Origin: Mermis nigrescens
Lineage: Eukaryota; Nematoda; Enoplea; Mermithida; Mermithidae
DNA length: 64,000 bases
NCBI GenBank assembly: GCA_036768485.1
Contig: JAVLUZ010000748.1
Location: forward strand, 62,001 to 126,000
Reading direction: 5' to 3'
Shown here piece by piece: positions 44,689 to 54,800 of this stretch. Numbering within the stretch: position 1 is the first letter of the stretch; each line of letters starts with the position of its first letter. The notes under the pieces were generated by a model. That model did not search any database. It was not told the DNA's origin and was given only the letters and a program-made list of their open reading frames with translations. Both the position numbers and the translations under genes were made by a program.

Positions 44689-46721
44689 AAAACTCTTGAA
44701 AGGAATACTTCTTACACTTTTTAGGAAAAAATCGACTTGATATACATGTATGTACAAACTCAGATTTTGATTTTACTCTCAATAAGACATACAAAAAATT
44801 AGACTCACTTGACGGGCAAATCGCTGCTATCAACCAATTTTTCGGCGCAGTAGCTTCTCGAACATCTCCATTGCCACTAAAATCACATCCAAAGAGCGGC
44901 TGAAGAGAAAAACTCATAAATGATAAAGCTATACATTGAATGATCATGCATTACTTTGTTTATTTATTCACTAATGTCTATGTCATTTCATTAATTACGA
45001 GTATTTTAACCTTTATACACTATTTAGAAGGCAATTTCTGTATTTTGCTTCACCTAAGCCTTAAAATAGCGTTACAAATAAATATCACGAGAATTGCTAA
45101 ATGTATATGCATAGTCATTACAGCCAAAAGGTACAAACACTCCAGCAACCTATTTGGGGCAAGCGGATGGCATTCGTATAAAGACTAAGCGTAAAAAAGT
45201 GGTTTGTACAAAATATAAAAGGTAAGGCAGTACATAAAATTAGAATAGGATTGAATATTTCATAGATGAAAAATAAGCCAATTGACTTGATTAAAAAAAT
45301 ACATGGGGCACGCGATATAATGATACTCGTACCTAGGTTATTACATATTTCAAGGCTTAGGCTTCGAGAATATTTCATATACATACATACCTATACGACT
45401 TGGAATGTCAAAATGTTTGAGGATTTCATGACAAATAGATGCATCTAACTTTTCGTCTTTCCGTGCATTACCTTGCCTTACAAAATTTTTTTGAACAAGG
45501 GTGAAGGGGCGGCCGTGCCCCTTAAATATGGCCTTGCTTCTAACAGATAGGCATAGGCCCGTATCCAAAATCCGGCCAAGAGGGGCGGTCGTACGTGCTT
45601 TTAAAAAAAATTTCCCAACTCGAAAAACTATTAACCTGTCATTTTTTGGTAGCGTTTGAGTCAAAATACGGAAAGGACTTCACATCCGGCGAGGAGCGCC
45701 AAAAATTTGAAGATTTTGAGACAAGGGCGTGCAATTTTTCCATCTTTCTTTACGTTCTCCTATCCTTCAAAAATTTTTTTAGGCTAAGCCGCCCTCTCCA
45801 GCTCTGCCTACGTCCTACCTAATCACATTGTTTTTGCTTTTGCTAGCTATATACCTACTTCGATTATCAAAAATTATCTTTTTCCTTACTTTCCCTTTAT
45901 CCGTCATATCATCCAGGAGCACGAGATAGGCTGCAGTAAACGGGAGTCGCGGTAGATAGATAGCAGTAAGTCCATATTTTTTCAGCAAATTTCATCCTTT
46001 TTCATCGTCCGAGCTCCGGTCCATTGTCATGCTGAGCGCTTCCATTTAAATTTAATTTTCACGGAGCCTAATCGAGCTACATCAACTGGCATGGTGGTGT
46101 TGAGAGCGGAAGAAACAGCAAAGGCGACTGTGGCGGCGCGAACAGGAAACCCAATGGAAAACGAGTCGGCTACAGTAACAATCGCTATTAGTCGATCTGC
46201 CGTTTTCTGGCACGGAAAAGGTCATTTGAAATGAAACAGACTTATAGTTTAGCACAGTGCTGAGATTAGTACTCTGTTTAGCACGTGCTAGCTGATCCCC
46301 GATTAGTCTGCCGATTTAGTTGGTACGTACTAAAATCAGAGTGCCATTTTCGAAGACGTGCTAGTGCTAGACCAGTAGCACGTACTAAAATCTATTTAGA
46401 ACGCGCTTAAGTGTGTGAATCGATTTTCTTCCACAATTTTTATTCTTCAGCCGCCAAATTGAAATATTTGATATTGAGAACCTACAAGTGAACGTATTAA
46501 AATATTATAGTCTGTTTATTTATTCGAGAGCTTTTTAGTCAATTCTTTTAAGGGCTACAGTAAGCGAAACAAGACGGTTTACTGTAATTGGGCAAATCAG
46601 CTCAGTGAGGGCGAGTGGCTGGAATTCTTCCATTTTAAATGCACTAATCCGTCCATTTAAATTTAATTTAGGCATTTAATCAGCGCTGGGACATACTACA
46701 GTAAGTGCGCTAAATAAAAAG

Positions 46722-46790
46722 CTGTCTGCTGGAATCGAACCCGGGTTGCTTCGACGACAAGCGGACGTTCTACCACTGAGCTATGCGGAA
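46722..46790 (-). tRNA. tRNA-like sequence with A and B boxes (tRNA pseudogene or SINE head)
   Basis: On the minus strand it reads TTCCGCA, then TAGCTCAGTGG (A box, 46773-46783) and GGTTCGATTCC (B box, 46731-46741), both close to the pol III consensus. The D stem has one mismatch, the anticodon stem does not pair well around the GTC-like loop, and the acceptor 3' strand does not match the 5' strand. So this is probably not a working tRNA. It could be a tRNA pseudogene or the head of a tRNA-derived SINE; no poly(A) or tail repeat was seen. Confidence 0.55.
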
Positions 46791-47740
46791 GTTCGCGGCG
46801 TTTCTTAGCATCTTAGTCTATCTATAATATTAATTTCGAGTTGTGTGTAAGTGTGTGTGTGAGACAAAAAAATTTTTACTGGATAATTTTGTAATACTTT
46901 TATTTTCACTCAATGGGTATTCTCGGGCGCTAATTACAATTTTTTGATTAAAATGGCTCGATCGGACTCCTGAAACCCGGAAACTACGGAATTATGTAAA
47001 AGGTTTTGGTAGCTCTAGCCGCTTATGCAATTGCCGCAGGGTAAAATTTTAAAGCCAACCTAGATCAAATTTTTATGCGCTATCGACTGGTGTAAACCAC
47101 TTTACACTACAGTGTAAACTGATGTGATGCCGTAAGAAAAACGTGATTCACAAGTGTATTTTATCAAATATCTCAAATCGCAGCGGATAAATTTTTTTAA
47201 AGTTTTATCTTATGACTGACCTTACGGTAGAATTTGAAGAAAATTCACGGATTGAGTTTCTGAGATACGGGAGCCCAAAGGTACTCCTATGCATCGCGTA
47301 AACTTTAGGTTTTTGTCTTTTTGCAGAAACACAGATTGACTGTTGCTTCCAAAATTTGGCCCCTGAGGTTTCTGGGACCGCTGATTCCATATTCGCTACT
47401 TTAAATATACGATCTGGCATCATAAAACATGTATGAGACGGGCTGAAAGGAAATCACGTACGGGTACTTATAAAGATGATTAATCACTGAAAAAGAGCTT
47501 GCACCAAGTCAAAATTTTTGACCTTGTAAACCAGCGCGCGTGAAATTTAATGCGAAGCAATCGAAAGCAGCAAACAAGCGGCTTTCGAAAGAAAGCAGCA
47601 AACATGCGGCTTTCGAAAATACAAATCCAAATGTTTTTGCTTCTAGCGGCTAATTTAATATGCAACTTTTTGCATTTGTTTACAATGAGGGCAAAGTTGA
47701 ACATTGTACAAAGTTGAACCTGACGCTATAAGATAGGACG
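46791..47740. other. Spacer, nothing recognised
   Basis: About 950 bp with no convincing exon, repeat family or RNA gene. Two minus-strand reading frames of about 70 codons (47205-47423 and 47480-47704) show no family resemblance. A ~30-bp local duplication of aagcagcaaacaagcggctt type occurs near 47560-47620. Confidence 0.5.
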
Positions 47741-49103
47741 TTTTGAAAAATGAGCTTGCTAAGCGAGAGTTGTAAACTAAGAGTAGCTTAAAGTTTAAAC
47801 CTACCATTAAATTATAAAGATAATAATAAAAGATTTAAAGCTTTAAGAAAAAGAAAAATGTGGTAAATTAAAACAAATTTAAAGGATATGATGAAACATT
47901 ATTATTGAGAATAGGACGATCACGTGCTATGTATAATGACTCCTTGATTAAAAGATCAAAAGAGTTGGATGCTCGACTGATAACCTTGAAGCAATCTGAT
48001 GTAATTGGATGATTGCTATTTGAGATATGTTTGTGAATAGCAGATAAACTATCACCCTGAATTGGCTTTCCTGTAGCAAATGAGATGCCAGTATGCTCTG
48101 CCATTCTACTCCCAAAATGTCGGCGAGTTTCACCGATGTAACTAGCCATACAGCTAGAACACGTATACTTATATACTAAATTTGAGAGTAGCTTAGCAGG
48201 TACAGCATCCTTTGTTCTTGAAAAACCGGCTGATACACATAACAGGTTTGTAAACAAACCTTACTCTAATCTGAGGGTAAAATGCAGATATAGCCTTTAG
48301 AATTCTGCTGCGTACATTGTAGCCATGCACACCAGTGTAAGGCAAAACAAGAGAATAGCATAGTTTATCACACCCGAATTTTATGTCATCACTCTTACTA
48401 TAAACTTTTGTCATAAAGTCTGATATGACCTTATCAATCAAGCTAAGCGGATACTCATTTTGCAGTAGAGTCTGCTTCAGCTTGTCAATATCAGAGACAA
48501 AAGTCTGATATGAGTTACAAATCATGTGAATACGACTCACAAGTGTCTTTATTAAACCAACTTTATAGGCAAAAGGAATGAAGCTAGACAATTTGGCATA
48601 AAGGCCAGAAAATATGAGGTTTCTGATATGATGATGTGACAATATCATCGGACTTCCTTTCAACAAGCACATCAAGGAAATTTAATTTCTTGTCACATTC
48701 AGTTTCAAATGTGAAATTCATATTAGGATGTTGCTGATTCATGTAATCACAGAACTTTCTAGGCTGATTTCTGTCAGAAAACACTACAAATGTGTCATCA
48801 ACATAACGTAACATAAAACTTGAGTCTAATCTTTATACTACAGTCTCTGAGCCACTTTGTTTCATGATGGCTCAAGAAAATTTTGGCAAGAACTGGGCCA
48901 AGCGGATTACCCATAGCAACACCATCTATCTGTTGATAGATTTTACCATTACACGTAAAGTAACACTCTTTAACTGCAAGTTCTAGAAGCAGTTTGAATT
49001 GATGACAATTCATGTTATTTACTAACAGGACATTCTGATCATCAAATAGTTTCCTAATACATATGTCAATGGTCTCATCGAGTGGAATATTAGTGAATAT
49101 ACA
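47741..49103 (-). mobile_element. Penelope-like retroelement, 5'-truncated
   Basis: The minus strand encodes, in order, part of a reverse transcriptase and a GIY-YIG endonuclease, the arrangement of Penelope-like elements. The coding region starts abruptly near 49100 (FTNIPLDETIDI of the RT), so the 5' part is missing. Its two edges abut halves of one satellite unit (…agataggacg at 47740 and gtgatacaacatac from 49106), so the element sits inside a Helitron-type tandem repeat. Confidence 0.88.
47868..49100 (-). pseudogene. Penelope-like polyprotein (RT + GIY-YIG), frameshifted
   Basis: Pieces run right to left in different frames. About 49100-48798 holds FTNIPLDETIDI and IDGVAMGNPLGPVLAKIFLS (RT motif with GxPLG). 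48814-48584 holds MLRYVDDTFVVFSD, the YVDD catalytic box. 48675-48193 holds the connecting region (SDDIKFGCDK...FYPQIRVRFVYKP). 48257-47868 holds KYTCSSCMASYIGETRRHFG and a downstream KES...RPILNN, the GIY-YIG endonuclease with its CxxC and catalytic Arg and Glu. At least two frameshifts break the frame. Catalytic motifs remain readable, so the decay is recent or mild. Confidence 0.88.
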
Positions 49104-49851
49104 ACGTGATACAACATACTCAATACTGTAACATACCCCATGCTATACAATAGGGCGTGATATTACATGCCCCATGCTATGTATAAGATAGGACGTGATA
49201 TAACATACCCACTGTTACAGGATAGGACGTGATATAACATACCCATGCTACAAGATAGGACGTGATATACCATACCCAGTGCTATAATATATCCTGTGCT
49301 GTAAGATTGGTGTCCCAAAACATCAAAAATATGGTTTGCACCAAAAAAATCTTTAAACATCCCAAAACATCAAAAAATGGTTTTGACCAAAAAAAAATTT
49401 TTAAACACCTCAAAACATCAAAAATATGGTTTTGACCAAAAAAAGTTTTTAAACCTCCAAAAACATCAAAAGTATGGTTGGACCAAAAAAGTTTTTTTAA
49501 TATTCCAAAACGTTAAAAATATGGTTATGATCAAATAAAATTTTCAAACATCCCAAACCATCTAATGGTATAATTTCCAGAACATCCCAGAACATCAAAA
49601 ATATGATTTAGGATAAAGAATTCTCGAGAACCATTCTATAACGTCAGAAATATGGGTTTAATCAAAGAAATGGTTGACAAAAGACGGTTTTAAAAATTTA
49701 AAAAGTACAATATGTTTTTACCAACAATTTTTTAAGAAATATCCCAAAAGCATCAAAAGTCCCGAAAAATAAAAAAATACAAGAGATGTCTCAATCCCAT
49801 ACAGCTATCAGGCCTAAGTTCAGCCAGGGCAACGCTGGGCAGCTCAGTTAG
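49104..49851 (+). mobile_element. Helitron-related satellite with 3' end (degenerate)
   Basis: Tandem units ggacgtgatataacatac (49104-49310) and aaacatcaaaaatatggttt (49315-49770) repeat the interior of the Helitron at 12373. The right end ..atcaggcctaagttcagc, cagggcaacgctgggcagctcagTTAG at 49851 matches that Helitron's 3' end, with CTAG decayed to TTAG. The 5' TC end was not found. Confidence 0.7.
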
Positions 49852-49979
49852 ATATAAAAAATATAAAAACCGCTCGCCGATCCATTGCAGAGTCATTCAA
49901 TTTTTTATACTAATTTACTGGTTAAGATATTATTTGTTTACAAACACTCTAGCAGATGGGGCAGCGAAGCGCCCCATTT

Positions 49980-50215
49980 GCTAGTTGTGTTTAAAATGTC
50001 AACTTAGGATAAGCTGAATGCGAGGATTCCATCCGCATGTTGCATTGATCTGCTGGAAGACGAGAATAAATTATGCCGCAATAAATTTTATTAAAAAACC
50101 CTTCCTTCCTATTTAACTACAGTGAGTCCAGCGCCTCATAAATAGACCAGAGAGTTACTGTAGCCTAGGAATAGATTTGCTGAGAAAGTTCTCGGATAAA
50201 TGAAACAGACTATAT
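49980..50215 (-). repeat. CTACAGTAA-type MITE fragment
   Basis: A reversed, diverged copy of 34290-34520: gaatgaaacagacta-type end, ccgagaactttctcag, ttactgtagcc, aataaattatgccgcaa. Another fragment lies at 46507-46700. These share the tagtctgttt start with the 36092 MITE. Confidence 0.6.
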
Positions 50216-50600
50216 GTAGGTTGCGACAGCACATGGGCGTGAGGGTGCTGAAGCCTCCTAGAATCTGAAGCACCCACAAATAACCCGTAGTTGAATTTTC
50301 GACTAGTTTGCCATCAGAATCGTACATGGGCAGCAAGAAAATTCTGGGGGAGTCTCGTTCGGTGAAATGGCCAAAAATGCTACTAAAAATAGAATTCTGC
50401 GGGCTTTTTGAACTTCTGCAAGGGGTATAAACCCACGTGTGCTCAGAATCTGGCATGTTGCTCATGACAATATGTAGGTTGTACCTAGCGCTGGCAAAAG
50501 TCCGCAAAAAGGACTTTCCGGACTACTATAGTTCAGGTTTTAGTCCGGATTGCTTCGGATCAGGACAATAGTCGGGTGGGACCATAGTCCTTTAAAAAAG

Positions 50601-50766
50601 AGTCTGTTTCACATAACTTCATGCATAAATTCTAGAATTTTCGTCGACAGTAGGCCGAGGGTCACGATATTTATATATCAGATCAATGCTATAATCGCAA
50701 TCTGTCAGCTTATTGCCGTAAATAGTTTTAAAATTTATGAGCGAAGTTGTGTGAAACAGACTTATA
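50601..50766 (+). mobile_element. Palindromic-end MITE, diverged copy
   Basis: agtctgtttcacataactt at the left and tgtgtgaaacagactta at the right, with the internal gccgagggtcacgata and atcagatcaatgctataatc of the 36092 family. Confidence 0.75.
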
Positions 50767-51213
50767 AGTCTCGGACTAAGTACCTTGATAAAAAACAGTA
50801 TCATTTATGCAGGGAAAACAAACCTAGGCAGGCTTTTCCTTAAAAAATCAGAGAACAATGCTGTACCTACATGGTGGTATTCACTTTCTAGTGCTTTTAT
50901 GTCCAGATCTGATTCAATAGTCAATGAAAGAACTTTACAATCAATGAATGCATACATGCACGTGCTACTATTAATACATTTTGTAACAAACTTTACTCAG
51001 ATTTAAGTAAAAAATAGCAAATATTACTTAGAACTTTCGTCCGGTAGGTCGGACTAACCGGACCTAGTCCGCCAACTTAGTCCGAACTATAGTCCTTGCT
51101 AGGTTCTTAGTCGGACTTTTGCCAACGCTAGTTGTACCTACCTGTATGCCAGCTGGTGCCTGCCGCGCTCATTTATAGTTTTGTTTTTTTTGAGCTCTGG
51201 AATCGGCAAATAC

Positions 51214-51395
51214 CACACGTGGGCGTGGGGTTAGGCACCCCTAGAAGGCCAAATACCCCTCCCAGAAACCAAGGATAGTGCTCGACAAAAAACGTTGGAA
51301 AATGGTAATTTTTCGCCATACCACCATTTTAACACCATTTTTGACCTTTGAAAAATCTTGCACCCCCCTTAGAATTTAAGTGCTGCCCACCTAAG
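51214..51395 (+). mobile_element. hAT-like MITE, family A (short)
   Basis: CACACGTGGGCG to ..GCCCACCTAAG. The flanks GCAAATAC and GCTGCTAC agree at five of eight. Part of the middle is deleted compared with other copies. Confidence 0.65.
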
Positions 51396-51800
51396 GCTGC
51401 TACCCGTCATGTACATATTTCATTCTGGGGACCTATCGTAATATGCTAACGTTGGGGGTGAATTTGGTTTCTTGAGTCTAAAGACTAGCTCTCCCTAATG
51501 TGAACCAGACCTCATAGGCTCGTACCAATGTACGCTGCAACGTAGGTATTCAAAGCTAGACTACAAATGGCATTCCCGGAAATTTTATCAGACCACAATC
51601 CGAAAATTTGCATTTCAACGAAATTTTTTTAAATCTTCTATTTGCACAATTTCTTATTTCAGAAACAATATTTTAATTATTATTTTTCTTATTCCAACGA
51701 CGCCTCTATGCCATTTACTAGAGCTATAAACTAAACTATATACACACACATAACACGTGAGCAACAAGTATATATGAACAAAGAATAAAAAAGAATCATT

Positions 51801-51806
51801 TTTATT
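51801..51806 (-). promoter_or_regulatory. Poly(A) signal of BOLA3, overlapping the stop
   Basis: On the minus strand the sequence GGATAATAAAAATG places AATAAA across the TAA stop (51805-51807), implying a very short 3' UTR if used. No better signal was seen within the next ~50 bases. Confidence 0.5.
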
Positions 51807-51876
51807 ATCCGTCTTCCTTAGGTATCTGCGTGAAAATCCTAATACCGTGCATCCATTTCACGTCGTCCTTCAGAAC
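51805..51876 (-). CDS. BOLA3: BOLA3 exon 4 (terminal)
   Basis: The acceptor ctttcccag is read on the minus strand just before 51876. It encodes VLKDDVKWMHGIRIFTQIPK, then EDG and TAA. The MHGxRIFT motif is the BolA C-terminal signature with the cluster-binding His. Phase 0 matches exon 3. Confidence 0.93.
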   Translation of the reverse strand, partial: VLKDDVKWMHGIRIFTQIPKEDG

Positions 51877-54800
51877 CTGGGAAAGGGGCAAGAGATTAAA
51901 TTGTACTGTAAGCATTGTGAAAATACTGTACGTATTCATAAATGGGCAAAAAGAAAATTCTGGGGGTCCGGTTGGGTGAAATCGCCAAAAATGCAACTAA
52001 AAATAGAATTCTGGTGGTCTAAAGTAATCTGCGGGGGTGTAAACCCTCCCCCCCATGCCAATGTCTGTAGGTATTAGCACCGCATATGTGTAGAATGAGT
52101 TTCTTTCAATTTTCAAAAAAAATTTCATAATTCCTGATGCCAAGCCGAGGGCTGAAACTGGATGAGAAACGTCGAAAATAAGTTGTTTTTTTATGAAGGG
52201 TTTTTTGATCTAACACCTCATTTTTAAGCACTTTTTTTAACTTTAAAATGTTTAGGACCTCCCCAGCATAGCATACACGAGCAGCGACCGAATTCGGAAA
52301 GTCTGGGTGGTGTAAGACTGGAAAAAATTCCAAAAACATGCCAAAATTTTTATTATGGAAGTCTATCGATTTTGAGGGGTCTATCGGATTCTGGCACGGT
52401 GTATGTATACAAAGAAACATGGGCAGCGATTGAATTTTTTTGGTCAGGGTAGTGGAAAACTGGCAAAATATCATGTCTTAAATTCGATTCTGGGGTCTAT
52501 CGATTTTTGAGGGTCTACCGGATGCTGGGAGGGGGGTAGGAATCCCCCACCCTCATATAGAGGTAGAAACCTCCAAGAACACGTGTGCTCCCAGCCCCTC
52601 TAGAATTTGATGTCATTGATTGTAAGCAGGACATAATCAGGCACGTAGCTCTGAAGGGATAGAGGGGAGGAATTCCGGTTCCCCCAAATTTTAAAAGTAC
52701 GAGTGCTTTTTATAGGATACGAAAGTGTAAACTTGAAAATTCTTGAAACGGGCTATTCGCGCCAAATTTACTTTTTTATGAGTTTTGTCTTCTGAACAGC
52801 TCACGTTTGAGTATGACATGATTAATAATAAGCTGAGAGTTTTAAAGTTTTTCTTTTACTTTCCGTTCTGTTTAACAATGTATCAGAATTGAGTATAAAC
52901 AAGTTGAATATTTTTTAAGAGAGTCGAGCGAGCTTGGATATAATGAGTAATCATTTGTGTGACCATTTTATACAACACTTGTTTTTGAATATGATTGAAA
53001 TCGTGGTAAAATTTTCGAATGTTTAAGATTTTTATCATCTCTAATGTGTAGAGCTCATACATGCACAGCGTGAGAATTCTGGGGGAGGGGATGAAATTTT
53101 AAAGTGTCTTTTTGGGCCTAAAAATAGTGGGTACGCGTCAAAAACATCGTTTTTCGGCGTTTCTGACGATGCGCTATCTTTCTAGAGCATAAAAACACAA
53201 AAAATTTCGAAAAGACCAAAAAGTAAATTGAACAAAATATAGTCAAAACATGAGTATATGGCGCAAAGCGCCAAAAATTTGGCACTTTTGAACAAATAGT
53301 AAGTAAAAACGCTTGAACAAGCACCTTTTCTGCGAATTTTCAGGAAATTTTTAAAAAATCGCAAATTCTGGGGGCGGGGGTGGAAAAATTTCAGGGGCGG
53401 GGGTGAAAATTTTTCTTGGAGAAGGGGCTTAAAAAATTTATTTTCTCTGTATGAGAAACCTTCAAAAACACCATTATTTTACTGTCTATCTGAGATATCT
53501 GACTTGGAAATTTCGGCCCCCAATATAGAAGCCTAACTAAAAGCCTGCAGCATGGCCGGTCTGGGGTTCATTACTGAAGTTTTTTGACCAAAATGATCTA
53601 AAAACGCATAAACTACGTAAATATTAAAATACCGTAGAAACACAAAAATCCAAAGTTTGTTGCCAATTTCGAGTATTTTAAAGAAACTTTTCAATTTCAT
53701 CCATTTTTGACCTTGATTTTGTCTAAATTTTTCAAAACTTTTTCACATTTTTCGATTCTGGAGGATCTAGACCATAGGTGGGCAGCACCAGAATTCTGGG
53801 GAGGGGGGCGTGCAAGATTTTTTAAAGGTCAAAAAATGACTTAAAAATAGTGGTATAGCGGAAAAACACTATTTTTCAACGTTTCTCGTCTAGCAAAATC
53901 CATTGGCATGAAAAATTGCGAAGAAAGAAAAAAATTTCAAAAATTCAATGCTGGGGGGTATTCGACCTTCTGGGAGGTGCATACCTCCCCCAAATACCTT
54001 CCCCCGCCCACGTGTGATCTAGACCACACATAGGCGTGAGCGGGTCTGGTGGTATACAACTCCCGCCGAAGTTGAAGCTTGGAACTTTTAGACCCCGCGA
54101 GAATTCGGCAGACCCCCAAAATCGATGGACACACAGAATTCACTTTTCGGCATTTTTTGAATTTTTGCCAGTTTCACACCACTTAAGGCCCCATGATGCC
54201 AACCCAACATGCACACTGGCGGGAGGAGAAGGGGTACGCGGGGTACCCCCTACCAGTACTCTCCGAAGGCACATCCCCCTTAGGCCTTTTCGGACCAAAC
54301 CGATTGCTTGAACCATGAAAAAGTGTCAAATGACGTCTAATAGTGTAAACTTATTTTACTTATTTTTCGAGCGGTAGACTGTTTAATTCATTCATCCAAT
54401 CAATATTCTTCTATTATGTTATAAAAATTTGATGTTGCAGGTCATTCTATTGCCCTTATTGTTATTGTTTTCCTCAAATTTAATCATAAATCTTCACAAA
54501 AAATCAAGTAGAAGAATTTGACATTAAATGAAGTAAAAAATTACCCATTTACCCCCTTCAAGAAAACTCGGTTTACCCCCTTCCCCGCCCTCTCTGAGCT
54601 TTTGACCATGTGCATGTATGACGCCAACCTAATGGGCACGAATTACGTCGCTTTCGTCGTTGATCAATTACGATCTACACAAGTGTGCCTGTTCCAACTT
54701 CAATATCTACAGCTGGGTCAAACGACGAACAATTTCTCCGCACATGGAGAAATCCATCGATCGATTTGGGTTTTTAGATGCGGAGCAGCACTTACCAGCC

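Larger units (their letters stand above)
42665..46248 (-). repeat. Right arm of large inverted duplication
   Basis: Reverse complement of 34531-38130. Its outer end is ..gaaacagacttatagt (46248), one base different from the left arm's end. The arms differ by few substitutions and by one private MITE each. Confidence 0.93.

Noticed and set aside
34956..45822. Conserved-looking paired reading frames in both halves of the inverted duplication (for example 35833-36096 and 44684-44947)
   Set aside because: They are identical only because the DNA is duplicated. They are short, match no family, and lie on repeats; identity here is not evidence of selection.
46722..46790. Functional tRNA-Asp gene
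   Set aside because: The GTC-like triplet is present, but anticodon and acceptor stems do not pair; kept only as a tRNA-like sequence.
49104..49310. Regular short repeats resembling a CRISPR array
   Set aside because: Units are directly adjacent with no unique spacers, vary in sequence, and match the interior of a Helitron; the DNA is eukaryotic.
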